Assembly: GCF_013004105.1 (NCBI RefSeq)
Contig: NZ_CP053085.1
Location: 2,976,001 to 3,040,000, forward strand
From: Gemmatimonas groenlandica
GTDB taxonomy: Bacteria; Gemmatimonadota; Gemmatimonadetes; Gemmatimonadales; Gemmatimonadaceae
Reading direction: 5' to 3'
Length of the DNA: 64,000 nucleotides
Positions 1 to 11,800 of the stretch are shown here, piece by piece. Made by a program: the position numbers and the translations under genes. The stretch's first letter is position 1; every line of letters begins with the position of its first letter. The notes under the pieces are model-generated. The model had not been told where the DNA came from. It ran no database searches and saw only the letters and a program-made list of their open reading frames with translations.

Positions 1-2263
<2,263 letters not shown>

Positions 2264-2277
2264 ACCGCAAGTTAAAC

Positions 2278-2397
2278 GAACTGCCAACTGCCTAGGAGGC
2301 AGGGTGGAGGGTGTCAGGAAGGAGGAGGCAGGGACGCCGCTGTCCTGCGTCCTCCACCCGAAACCCTCCACCCTGCCTCCTAAGCAGTTGGCAGTTC
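2278..2397. repeat. Long intergenic palindrome A
   Basis: A near-perfect inverted repeat: arm 2278-2312 and arm 2363-2397 match at 34 of 35 positions. The intervening bases continue the stem imperfectly (GGAGGAGGCAGGGAC against GTCCTGCGTCCTCC), giving a roughly 120-nt hairpin. It begins AACTGCCAACTGC and fills the space between the stop of the asparaginase (2399-2401) and the leuS start. Its outer arm is shared with the palindrome at 39036-39160, so the two belong to one family. It may act as a terminator or mRNA stabiliser; the function is inferred. Confidence 0.85.
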
Positions 2398-2398
2398 A

Positions 2399-3454
2399 CT
2401 ACCGCGCGAACAAGTACGCCGCCTGTTCCAGCCGCGCCCCCTTCTCGTCGCACACCGCGAACTTGCCGCCCGAATACAGCGTGGCACCGCCGAAGCGGCC
2501 GTCCTTGGTGAGCGCGTAGAACTCGAGGTCGAACTTGGGGCGGCCGTTGGGGCCCATCAGGCGGGCTTCCGTCATGGCCACGACGCGCTCGAGGGTCTTG
2601 AGACAGGCCTCCTGCGGGCCGAGGCCCTGGCGCATGAACTCCACGATCAGGAACGAGGCGCACGTTTTGATGTTCGCTTCGCCGCGACCCGTGCTGCCGG
2701 CGGCGCCGACCAGGTTGTCGCAGTACTGCCCGGCGCCGATCACCGGCGAGTCGCCGATGCGGCCGGGCACCTTCCACGCCATGCCGCTGGTGGTGGTCAC
2801 CGAGCCGATGTTTCCCGCGCCGTTCACGGCGTTCATGTTGATCGTGCCCGTCGTAAACTTGATCTTGATGTCCTCGTCGTGATTGAGCCACGCGTCGTTG
2901 GCGTTCAATCGCGACTTCCAGCGCATCCAGTCCTGGCGCGACTGCTCGGTGAGCAGATTCTGCTCCTTGAAGCCCATCGCCTTGGCGAACTTCGTGGCGC
3001 CCGCGCCCACCAGCATGATGTGATCGGTGTAGTCCATGACCGCCTTGGCCACCAGCGACGGCGTGGCGATCCCCTCGATCGCGGCCACCGAGCCGGCGCG
3101 GCGCGTCGGGCCATGCATACACGACGCATCGAGCTGGACGACGCCTTCCTCGTTCGGCAGACCACCGAGGCCCACCGATTGATCGGTGGGGTCGAGCTCC
3201 ACCAGGTTCACGCCGGCGATGGCTGCATCCAGCGGGTCTTCGCCGGTCAGCATCTTGTCGTAGGCGACCTTCACGCCCTTGATGCCGTTCGACGACGACA
3301 CCACCAACGGACGCCCGCGGAATCCGGCGGACGGGGCCGCCGACGCCACCGTCTGGCCCAATTCCTGCCCGAAGTCGTCGGGCAGACGGGGGACGAAGCC
3401 GGCAGCGGCCAGCGCAGCGGAGCGCTCGAGAAAGTCGCGACGGGACAAAGGCAC
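2399..3454 (-). CDS. N4-glycosylasparaginase / isoaspartyl peptidase family, Tat-exported
   Basis: Ntn-hydrolase of the T2 family that cleaves the N-acetylglucosaminyl-asparagine bond, or isoaspartyl peptides, after self-cleavage. The 351-aa protein starts at a GTG (complement 3452-3454) preceded by CGGAG and opens with a twin-arginine signal, PLSRRDFLERSAALAAAGF, so it is predicted to be exported to the periplasm. The family block SGMAWKVPGRIGDSPVIGAG is clear. Aligning it with human and Flavobacterium enzymes places the autoproteolytic/nucleophilic Thr at about residue 204, in GTINM, where relatives have DTIGM. The C-terminal GAAGSTGRGE block also fits the glycosylasparaginase branch better than plant-type isoaspartyl peptidases. 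The substrate within the branch cannot be settled from sequence. Confidence 0.88.
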   Translation of the reverse strand: MPLSRRDFLERSAALAAAGFVPRLPDDFGQELGQTVASAAPSAGFRGRPLVVSSSNGIKGVKVAYDKMLTGEDPLDAAIAGVNLVELDPTDQSVGLGGLPNEEGVVQLDASCMHGPTRRAGSVAAIEGIATPSLVAKAVMDYTDHIMLVGAGATKFAKAMGFKEQNLLTEQSRQDWMRWKSRLNANDAWLNHDEDIKIKFTTGTINMNAVNGAGNIGSVTTTSGMAWKVPGRIGDSPVIGAGQYCDNLVGAAGSTGRGEANIKTCASFLIVEFMRQGLGPQEACLKTLERVVAMTEARLMGPNGRPKFDLEFYALTKDGRFGGATLYSGGKFAVCDEKGARLEQAAYLFAR

Positions 3455-3579
3455 GTGGGGCTCCGGAACAGGGTCGGGTGACGGCGTGGTACCACGAATG
3501 GTCTTCTTCTCACCAAACCGACGATATCGCAGCGAGCGACTGGTGGCGAGAGGCACGTTCGTCGGGCAGCTTCCGTACA

Positions 3580-3591
3580 GTAGGATCCTAC
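3580..3591. promoter_or_regulatory. Perfect 12-bp palindrome upstream of the aspartase fusion
   Basis: GTAGGATCCTAC is a perfect dyad ending 14 bases before the ATG of the aspartase fusion gene. Its position in the leader suits a repressor operator. It could also be chance, since a 12-bp dyad is short. No obvious Shine-Dalgarno sequence lies between it and the ATG. Confidence 0.35.
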
Positions 3592-3605
3592 CTTTACTCC
3601 CCCCC

Positions 3606-5510
3606 ATGACCACTCCGGCCGAAATCGCCGATGCGTTGCGCGCGACCTCGTTTCTCGAGGGTTTCACCGACGCGCACCTCTGGAAGCTTTCGCGGCACGT
3701 CACGCCGCTCACGCTCGTCCCTGACGACACCATTTTCAACGAAGGCGAAGCCCGCCAGCGCTTCGCGATCTTGCTGAGCGGTGCCGTCGCGATCGAAAAA
3801 TCCTCCGATGGCCGCACCACGCGTCTGGTGACGCTGGGCGCGGGCGAGGCGGTGGGCGAAGGCCTGCTGCTCGACGACTCCGCGCACGGCACCACCGCGC
3901 GCGTGATCATGCCAGGCACCGCGATGGTGCTGGCCCGCGCCCAGCTCGACGACATCACGCGCGAAGCGCCGCAGCTGTACGCCGCCCTCGTGGCCCGCGC
4001 CGCTCGCGCGATTTCGGCGCGCCTGCGTCGTGCCGATGCCACACTGGTGGGCCGCGGCCGCACGCTGGGTTTCGGCGGCCATCGCACCCGCCAGGAGCAC
4101 GACCTGCTCGGCGAACGCGACGTGCCATACGAGGCGCTCTACGGCGTGCAAACGCTTCGCGCCCTCGAGAACTTTCCGATCACCGGCATTCCACTTCGTG
4201 AGTTTCCGGTGTTGATCGAATCGCTGGCGGCAGTGAAAGAGGCAGCCGCGCAAACCAACCTCGAACTCGGCCTGCTGGAACAGGAGCATGCCGATGTGAT
4301 CATCCGCGCCGCCCGCGAAATACGCGCCGGCCGTCATCACGAGCATTTTCTGGTGGACATGATTCAAGGAGGCGCCGGAACCTCCACCAACATGAACGCC
4401 AACGAAGTGATCGCGAATCGCGCGCTCGAGCTCAGTAATCAGCAACGTGGCGCCTACGACGTGATCTCGCCCAACGATCACGTCAATCTCAGCCAGTCCA
4501 CCAACGACGTGTATCCCACGGCGGTGCGCATTGCGCTGCACAAAAGTCTCTCGGGCTTTCGCATCGAACTCGCGCGGCTCGCCGACGCTTTCGGCGCCAA
4601 GGGCGTGGAATTCGCGCCGCTGATCAAGATGGGGCGCACGCAAATGCAGGACGCGGTACCGATGACGCTCGGTCAGGAGTTCATGGCGTTCTCGCACACC
4701 CTGCAGGAGGACGTGGACCGACTGGGCGAAGCCCAGTCGCTCATTCGCGAGATCAATCTCGGGGCGACCGCGATCGGGACCGGCATCAACGCACCGCCGG
4801 GCTACGCCGAGCTCGCGTGCAAGCATCTCGCCGTGATCGCCGAAGTCCCGGTGATTACCGCGTTCGATCTGGTGGAAGCGACGAGCGACACCGGCGCGTT
4901 CGTGCAACTGTCGGGTGTCATGAAGCGCACGGCCACGAAGCTGTCGAAGATCTGCAACGATCTCCGCTTGTTGTCGTCAGGGCCGCGGGCCGGGTTCGGC
5001 GAGATCAACCTGCCGGCCATGCAGCCCGGTTCGTCGATCATGCCGGGCAAGGTGAATCCGGTCATTCCGGAAGTCGTGAATCAGGTGTGCTTCGAAGTGA
5101 TCGGCGGCGACGTCACCGTCACGATGGCGGCCGAAGCGGGACAGTTGCAGCTGAACGCGTTCGAGCCGGTGATCGCCTATCGTTTGCTGCGTGGCATCGA
5201 CATGCTGCGCAATGCGTGCATGGTGCTGCGTGAGCGGTGTGTAACCGGCATCACCGCAAATGCCGACCGCATGCGTTACTTCGTTGAGCATTCGATCGGC
5301 ATCGTGACGGCGTTGGTGCCGGTGCTCGGTTACGAAATCGCGACCGACATTGCGAAGACGGCCCTCGCCAGCGGGCGCGGCGTGTTCGATCTTGTGCTCG
5401 AGCGCAAGCTGCTCACTCGCGAGCAGCTCGACGAGATCCTCAATCCGGCGGCCATGACCGCGCCGCGCGACACGCAGGAATTCAGCACGGTCACCATTCC
5501 GCCGGCGTAA
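3606..5510 (+). CDS. aspA: Aspartate ammonia-lyase with N-terminal cyclic-nucleotide-binding-like domain
   Basis: Converts L-aspartate reversibly to fumarate and ammonia in the cytoplasm. The 634-aa product is much longer than ordinary aspartase (about 470 aa). Residues 165-625 align throughout with E. coli AspA, including QGGAGTSTNMNANEV, QSTNDVYPT, and the SS-loop signature GSSIMPGKVNP at 475-485 with the catalytic Ser at about 477; aspartase rather than fumarase features continue (AAEAGQLQLN, RLLSSGPRAG). Residues 1-150 form a cyclic-nucleotide-binding fold (FNEGEARQRFAILLSGAVAI, then GEGLLL at 84-89). In the phosphate-binding cassette the usual Arg (xRxAxV) is replaced by Thr (GTTARV), so the ligand may not be a cyclic nucleotide. 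The ATG at 3606 is the only start that gives a complete domain; the frame is open further upstream but codes for nothing recognisable. Confidence 0.92.
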   Translation: MTTPAEIADALRATSFLEGFTDAHLWKLSRHVTPLTLVPDDTIFNEGEARQRFAILLSGAVAIEKSSDGRTTRLVTLGAGEAVGEGLLLDDSAHGTTARVIMPGTAMVLARAQLDDITREAPQLYAALVARAARAISARLRRADATLVGRGRTLGFGGHRTRQEHDLLGERDVPYEALYGVQTLRALENFPITGIPLREFPVLIESLAAVKEAAAQTNLELGLLEQEHADVIIRAAREIRAGRHHEHFLVDMIQGGAGTSTNMNANEVIANRALELSNQQRGAYDVISPNDHVNLSQSTNDVYPTAVRIALHKSLSGFRIELARLADAFGAKGVEFAPLIKMGRTQMQDAVPMTLGQEFMAFSHTLQEDVDRLGEAQSLIREINLGATAIGTGINAPPGYAELACKHLAVIAEVPVITAFDLVEATSDTGAFVQLSGVMKRTATKLSKICNDLRLLSSGPRAGFGEINLPAMQPGSSIMPGKVNPVIPEVVNQVCFEVIGGDVTVTMAAEAGQLQLNAFEPVIAYRLLRGIDMLRNACMVLRERCVTGITANADRMRYFVEHSIGIVTALVPVLGYEIATDIAKTALASGRGVFDLVLERKLLTREQLDEILNPAAMTAPRDTQEFSTVTIPPA

Positions 5511-5516
5511 GTAGCG

Positions 5517-5545
5517 GCGGGTACTCCGGCTCCCGGGGTACCCGC
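5517..5545 (+). terminator. Hairpin downstream of the aspartase fusion
   Basis: GCGGGTAC (5517-5524) pairs with GTACCCGC (5538-5545) and an inner CCGG/CCGG stem adds further pairs. It starts 6 bases after the TAA at 5508-5510. There is no T-tract, so a Rho-independent role is only probable. Confidence 0.5.
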
Positions 5546-5584
5546 TGTCGTCCGGGTCGGCTCGCCTGTCACTCTCGCCACGCC

Positions 5585-8539
5585 ATGCACTCAGCCCCGT
5601 CGTCTGCCCGGACTCGTTTCACGGTCGCCCTGCGTCGAATCCGGTTCGCCGCGCTCACGCTTGCGCTGGCGGCATGCGGTGGCGGCGGTGATCCCGCCGG
5701 GCCGCCGGTGGTGGTAAATCCCCCCACGGTGCGCGGCGTCGCCGTCACACCGATCACGGCCACGATTCGCGTGGGCGAAACACAATCGCTCAGCGCGACC
5801 GTTGATGCGATCAACGGCGCCGGCACCGGCGTCACGTGGAGCAGCGAGTCGCCAACCGTGGCTACGGTGAACAGCACCGGACTCGTGACCGCCATCGGAA
5901 TCGGCACGGCCACCATCCGCGCCACCGCCGCGGCCGACACGCGCGTGAGCACGACGGCGACCATCACGGTGCAAGCGGCGCGCAACATCACGCTGACCCC
6001 GACGACCGTGTCCCTGGGCACGGGACAGACGCAGGCGTTGCAAGCCACCGTCCAGATCGATGCCGGACTTCCGACGACGGTGACGTGGCGCACGAGTGCC
6101 GCTACGATCGCCACCGTGTCGGCCGCGGGTGTCGTGTCGGGCGTGGCGCGAGGTACGGCCACGATCACCGCCGTCTCGGTTGGCGACACGACGCTGCGCG
6201 CGACGACCACGGTCAACGTGGTCGCGGTCGTGCGTGCGGTGACCGTCACGCCGACCACGGCAACGCTGTTCATCAGTGCCACCCAGCAGCTCACCGCCGC
6301 TGTCACCGCCGATGAGGGGGTCGCACCGACGGTGACGTGGCGATCCAGCAATCCCGCCGCCGCCACGGTCAGCGCCACCGGTCTCGTCACGGCCGTCGCG
6401 CTGGGCAGCACCACCGTCACGGTACTCTCAACCGCCGACACGACGCGCCGCGCCACCAGCGCGATTACGGTGGCGCCGCGCCCGGTGAGCGTGAGCATCG
6501 CGCAGCGCAACATCGGCATCAATCCCGGCACCAGCACCACGCTCACCGCTGTCGTGAACGCCGACCCGGGCGTGGCCACGGGCGTGACCTGGAGCTCCAG
6601 CGCGGGCGGTGTCGCGACGATCTCGGCGCAAGGCGTCGTGAGCGCGGTCAGCGTCGGCAGCACGCTGATCACCGCCACGTCAGTGGCCGATGGCACGAAG
6701 CGCGACACGGTCACGCTGAGCGTCGTGCCCAGGCTGGCCACGGCGTGGAGCGCCACGCGATTGAGCGGCGTGTTACGCGACGATCTGTTTTCGATTTTTG
6801 CGGTGACCGCCTCGAACGTGTTTGCGATCGACTTGCAAGGCGACATCTATCGCTGGAACGGCACCGCGTGGACGCTGTCGCTCTCGAACAGTGCCGACTA
6901 CCAGGCACTCCACGGCTCGTCGGCCACCAACATCATCGCGGTGGGCACCAACGGCGCCATCGCGCGCTGGAACGGCACCGCGTGGAGCACGATGACGTCG
7001 GGCACCACGCAGACACTCAACGCGGTGTGGGTCGAGAGCCAAACCGTGGCGTGGGCGGCCGGCAATAACGGCATCGTGCTGCAGCTGGCGACCAATACGT
7101 GGAGCACGGAAACCACCAACTCCACACAAGCACTGAACGGCGTGTGGGGCGGTGACAACGTGGTGTATGCCGTTGGCGCCAACACCGAGGTGCTGCGCCG
7201 TGTCGGCAGCACCTGGTCACGCGTGACGGTGCCGAGCGCGGAGCTGCTGTATGGCGTCCACGGGAACAGCGCGACCGACGTGGTCATCGTCGGCACGAAC
7301 GGCACGCTCCTACGCTGGAACGGCACGGCGTGGTCGGTGCTCGGGGTGGGCGGACTGGCCGGTGACCTGTATCAGGTGAGTGGCTCAGCCGCCAATGGTG
7401 GACGCCGCTATGTGGTGGGTGACGGCGGTGTCGCGCAGCTCGATGGCATCACGGCCGCGTTGGTGAGCACCCCGTACGCGCCGCAGCTGTTCGGCGTGAG
7501 TGTGGATGCCGCGGGCACGGCGTGGGCGAGTGGTGAGCGGGGCGCGGTGCTGCGCAGCGCCGATGCCGGCGGTCCGACGTGGACGACGAACAACTTGGCC
7601 CCCGATCTCCTCGACGTGTGGACCGCGGCGGCCAACGATGCGTTGGCCGTCGGTGAGTTCGGATTCGTGTACCGCTGGAACGGCAGCAACTGGACCAAGG
7701 TCACGGTGCCCACGCAGGCCACGCTCACGAGCGTCTGGACGACGACCACCGGTGAAGGGTTCATCGGCGGCGAATCGGGCACCATGCTGCGACTGGTCGG
7801 CAGCTCATGGGTGCAGATGGCCTTTCCCAGTGTGAGCACGGTGTCGGCCGTCTGGGGCACGAACGGTGGCAACGTGTACGCGACCACCAAGGCGGGCGAG
7901 ATCCTCCGCTTCAACGGCTCCGCGTGGACGCTTCTGACCACCGCGTCGGCGCCGCTGTGGGCCGTCTACGGTGCATCGGCGGCAGACGTGTATGCGGCAG
8001 GAGAGAACGGCGCCGTGTGGAAACTGAATGGCGCCGTGTTCACCGCGCTGCCCGCGCCCGCCACAGGCACGCTGTCAGGCATCTGGCTCACTGGCGCCAC
8101 GAACGTGTTCACTGACGGCGCGAATGCCGCCGGCACGGCGGGTATCGCCTACCGCTTCAACGGCACCGCGTGGTCGTCGCTGCAGCCCGGCGCGACGCCA
8201 GCGCTCACGGCGCTCTGGGGCCCGAGTGAATTCGACCTCTACGCCACGGGGGACAACGGCACGATGCTGCGCTTCAACGGCAACACGTGGACGTCGATGC
8301 CCACCGGCACGACGGACCTGCTCTGGAGCGTGTCGGGGGCGCCGAATGCGTCTGCAGGGTTCGCCGTTGGCATCAACAGCACGATCGTCGCTGCGAGCGG
8401 GTCCACGGCGTTTCGCGCGGCGTTTCGCGCGGCATCGGAGGCGCCTGCGCGCGGATCACTCGAGCCATCGGCGTCGGCACGCGTGCGCCGCGGCCCACAA
8501 CCGCACGGCGACGCCCGCAAACGCAAGTCGTCGCGATAG
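5585..8539 (+). CDS. Giant lipoprotein: four bacterial Ig-like (Big_2) repeats plus WNG-repeat beta-propeller
   Basis: Predicted surface or periplasmic lipoprotein of 984 aa; the signal ends LTLALAAC with the lipidated Cys at 31, followed by a Gly-rich spacer. From about residue 47 come four Ig-like repeats of about 83 residues, each beginning with a V-x-V-TP-x-x-A-type strand and carrying VTW(R/S)SS and A/GTVSATGLVTAVA-like strands. Residues about 380-945 are a repeat array built around RWNGTAW with intervening VxAVWG and VxAVGxNGxxLR motifs, typical of a beta-propeller. The C-terminus is a basic tail (RKRKSSR). No enzymatic motif was seen. The neighbour at 8871-12356 is a clear paralogue with the same order of domains. 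Likely adhesive or ligand-binding; the ligand is unknown. Confidence 0.85.
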   Translation: MHSAPSSARTRFTVALRRIRFAALTLALAACGGGGDPAGPPVVVNPPTVRGVAVTPITATIRVGETQSLSATVDAINGAGTGVTWSSESPTVATVNSTGLVTAIGIGTATIRATAAADTRVSTTATITVQAARNITLTPTTVSLGTGQTQALQATVQIDAGLPTTVTWRTSAATIATVSAAGVVSGVARGTATITAVSVGDTTLRATTTVNVVAVVRAVTVTPTTATLFISATQQLTAAVTADEGVAPTVTWRSSNPAAATVSATGLVTAVALGSTTVTVLSTADTTRRATSAITVAPRPVSVSIAQRNIGINPGTSTTLTAVVNADPGVATGVTWSSSAGGVATISAQGVVSAVSVGSTLITATSVADGTKRDTVTLSVVPRLATAWSATRLSGVLRDDLFSIFAVTASNVFAIDLQGDIYRWNGTAWTLSLSNSADYQALHGSSATNIIAVGTNGAIARWNGTAWSTMTSGTTQTLNAVWVESQTVAWAAGNNGIVLQLATNTWSTETTNSTQALNGVWGGDNVVYAVGANTEVLRRVGSTWSRVTVPSAELLYGVHGNSATDVVIVGTNGTLLRWNGTAWSVLGVGGLAGDLYQVSGSAANGGRRYVVGDGGVAQLDGITAALVSTPYAPQLFGVSVDAAGTAWASGERGAVLRSADAGGPTWTTNNLAPDLLDVWTAAANDALAVGEFGFVYRWNGSNWTKVTVPTQATLTSVWTTTTGEGFIGGESGTMLRLVGSSWVQMAFPSVSTVSAVWGTNGGNVYATTKAGEILRFNGSAWTLLTTASAPLWAVYGASAADVYAAGENGAVWKLNGAVFTALPAPATGTLSGIWLTGATNVFTDGANAAGTAGIAYRFNGTAWSSLQPGATPALTALWGPSEFDLYATGDNGTMLRFNGNTWTSMPTGTTDLLWSVSGAPNASAGFAVGINSTIVAASGSTAFRAAFRAASEAPARGSLEPSASARVRRGPQPHGDARKRKSSR

Positions 8540-8570
8540 CCGCGGCAGGTGTGAAGCTCTTCACAACAAC

Positions 8571-8604
8571 GAGCGGCGCCGTGCCCTCGGTCACGGCGCC
8601 GCTC
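8571..8604 (+). terminator. Strong hairpin after the first Big_2/propeller gene
   Basis: A 13-bp perfect stem (GAGCGGCGCCGTG at 8571-8583 with its complement at 8592-8604) and an 8-nt loop, 32 bases after the stop of the first lipoprotein gene. No T-run follows. It probably separates transcription of the two paralogues. A second small stem, CCGCTG-AAA-CAGCGG, lies at 8686-8700. The rest of the roughly 330-bp gap up to 8871 holds nothing else I can recognise. Confidence 0.6.
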
Positions 8605-8870
8605 GCTCATCCGTAGCAGAATGTTTTTGTGTACGGTGTGTGAAAAACTTGAGCGTTCTGGGACGAAAATCTTTCCCCGACGCCGCCGCTGAAACAGCGG
8701 TGCCCGCACCGTGATAGCACCCACGAACGCCTGTGCGAAATGATGCCGTGCGTCGGCATCGGTCGTCCAAAGTGTGAGTTGGATGACATTGTGCGCTGCG
8801 GACCTTGGCGGGGATGTACCCGCAATTCCAGAGCAGCGCGCTTCGACCTTCGCTGGTGCGTGCGGTTCTC

Positions 8871-11800
8871 ATGCGTGTTTCCCCGAACAAGTACGGCTCG
8901 CGCTCGACGTTTCGTCGCGCAGCCCGTTGGATTTCTCCGGTCATGCTCGGATCGATGCTCGCCATCGGTCTGCAGGCGTGCGCCGCGCCGGCCGATGGCG
9001 TCACGGGTAATTCCGGTGGTGGCACGGGCGGCACGCCCACGCGCTTCGAGAGTTCGACCGGCGTGATCAGTCTGAACGCCGTCGGCGCATCCCAATCGAT
9101 CACAGTCACGGCCCGCGACCGGTCGGGCAACGCGATTGCCGGCGTACCCGTCACCTGGACGAGTTCCGACGCCGCGATCGCCGATGTAGCGGGAAGCGGT
9201 TCGACGGCGATGGTCACCGCGCGTGCGCCGGGTCAAGCGACGATTCGAGCCCGCACGGGCGATCTGCTGCTCGAGATCAGCGTCGGCGTGCTGGCCGTTC
9301 GCAAGATCACCATTGCCCCGCAGGCCGTGTCGGTCATCGCTGGCGGACAATTACAGCTCAATGCCGCGGTTGATGCCGACGCCGGCGCGTTGCTGGACCT
9401 CCGCTGGCTCTCCGACAATCCGTCGATCGCCTCGGTGAACACGCAGGGCATCGTGACCGGTGTGGCACCCGGTAACACCATCATTCGCATCAACGCCGTC
9501 GGTGATGTCCGCGTGACGACCACGGCGCAGGTCACCGTGACGTCTGCGGGCTCCATTGCGATTTCACCGTCCACGCTCTCGATGGGCACCGGTGAGCAGC
9601 GCACGCTGGCCGCCTCGGTCAATCTCGAACCGGGACTCAGCACGGCGCTCACGTGGCGCAGTCAGAACAACGCGGTCGCGACGGTCTCCTCGACCGGTGT
9701 CGTCACCGGCGTCTCGGTGGGCAGCACGCTCATCACCGCCGTGTCGGTCGCCGACACCACGCGCCGCGGCACCGCCGCCGTCACGATCGTGCCCGTTGTG
9801 CGCGACCTCGACATCACGCCCGCCGCGGCCACGATCTTCACCGGCGACACCCGCCAGCTCGGCGTCAACTTCACCGCCGATCCCGGCGCCTCGCAGGCGG
9901 TGATCTGGCGGACGAGCAACGCGACGGTGGCCGCCGTGTCCTCGTCGGGGCTCGTGAGTGGTGTGTCGGCCGGTACGGCCATCATCACCGCAATCTCGGC
10001 GTCCGACACGACCAAGCGCGCCACCTCGTTGTTCACCGTGCGCTATGCGGCGGCCGTGAGTGTGTCACCGGTAGCGGCGACAGTCGGTGTGGGCGGTACG
10101 CGCGCGATCGTCGCCACCGTCACCACGGAGAACGGCGCCACCACGGCCGTCACGTGGCGCACCAGCAATACCTCGGTCGCCACCGTGTCGTCCACGGGTG
10201 TCGTCACCGGCATCGCCGTCGGAACCGCGGAGGTGAGTGCCGTTGCCGTCGCCGATACCTCGCGCCGCGCGACGTCGACCATCACGGTCGCAGCCGTCGT
10301 GCGCTCGTTGAGTGTCACGCCAGGCACGGCGGCGATGCTGGCCGGACAGACGGTGCAGCTGGTGCCGACCGTCGTGGCGGATGCGCCGTTGTCGACCGCG
10401 GTGACCTATCGCAGCACGAATAGCGCGGTGGCCAGCGTGAGCGCCGCCGGACTCGTCACGGCGGTCGCGCTGGGCAGCTCCAGCATCGTCGTGCAGTCGG
10501 TTGCCGACACCACGGTGCGTGATACGGCGTTCGTGTCGGTGTCCAACGGCCTCGCGACCACATGGGCCGCCACGCGACTCGGTGGCGCGCTCTATGAAGA
10601 TGTCGTCTCGCTGCGCGGGATCGACGCCAGCAGCGCCTTCGCCGTCAACAGCGTGGGCGACGTGTTCCGGTGGAACGGCAGCACCTGGTCGGTGGCCGTG
10701 CGCGGTGCCTCGTATGGCACGCAGTTCCTGGCCGTGCACGGATCGTCGAATAGCAACGTCATGGCCGTGGGCACAAACGGTGTCACGATCCACTTCGACG
10801 GCTCGATCTGGAGTATCGAAAGCTCGGGCACCACGAACCGCTTGAACAGCGTGTTCATGGAAAGCACGCTCAGCGGCTTCGCGGTGGGCGAGAATGGCAC
10901 CGCGCTGCGCTGGAATGGTTCGACGTGGAGCGTCAGCAGCACCGGATCGACGCAGACGCTGAACAGTGTGTGGGCGAGCGGCGGCATCGCGTTCGCGGTC
11001 GGCGCAAACGGCGAAGTACTTCGCTTCGGCAACGGCAGCTGGTCCCGTCAGACCGTGCCGACCACCGAGTCACTCAGCGGCGTATCGGGCACGACGAGCT
11101 CCACGGTGGTGGCCGTCGGTGCGTTCGGTACGATCCTGTCGTTCAGCGGCGGTGCCTGGACGACGGTGAACAGCAACGGCATCGTGGCCGACCTGTATGC
11201 CGTCAGCGCGGTGTCGTCGAGCGACACGCGGCTGTACATCGCCAGCGATGACGGCTTGCTCCTGCTGAACAGTGGGTCGCTCACCCGGGTGACCACGCCG
11301 TACACGCCGCGCATGTTCTCATTGTCGGCCGACGTCGCCGGACAGGTGTGGGTGGGCGGACAGCGCGGCAGCGTGCAGCGTCTCGCGACCGGTAGTTGGG
11401 AAACGGTCGGACTGGCTCCCGACCTGATCGACGCCTGGACGACTTCGGCCACCAATGCGTGGGCGGTCGGCGAATTCGGATTCATCTATCGTTGGAACGG
11501 ATCGGCGTGGGCGCGACAGGCCACGCCGACCACCGCCACGCTCAATGCGGTGTGGGGGGCGAACGCGACCGAAGCGTTTGCGGCCGGCGACAACGGCACC
11601 ATGCTGCGCTTCAATGGCACGACGTGGACGGCCATGAGTTTTCCGTCCACTGCCAGCGTGTACGGTCTGTGGGGCACCAGCGGGTCGAATGTGTACGCCG
11701 TGACGGCGGCGGGTGAGGTCGTCCGCTACAACGGCTCGTCGTGGGCCGTTGCCGCCACGAGCAGCAACGCGCTGTGGGCCGTTCACGGCTCGTCGCCCAC

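Noticed and set aside
5569-6846. 425-codon minus-strand frame, Val/Thr/Ala-rich
   Set aside because: It mirrors the Ig-like repeats of the plus-strand lipoprotein and lacks a signal peptide or family match.
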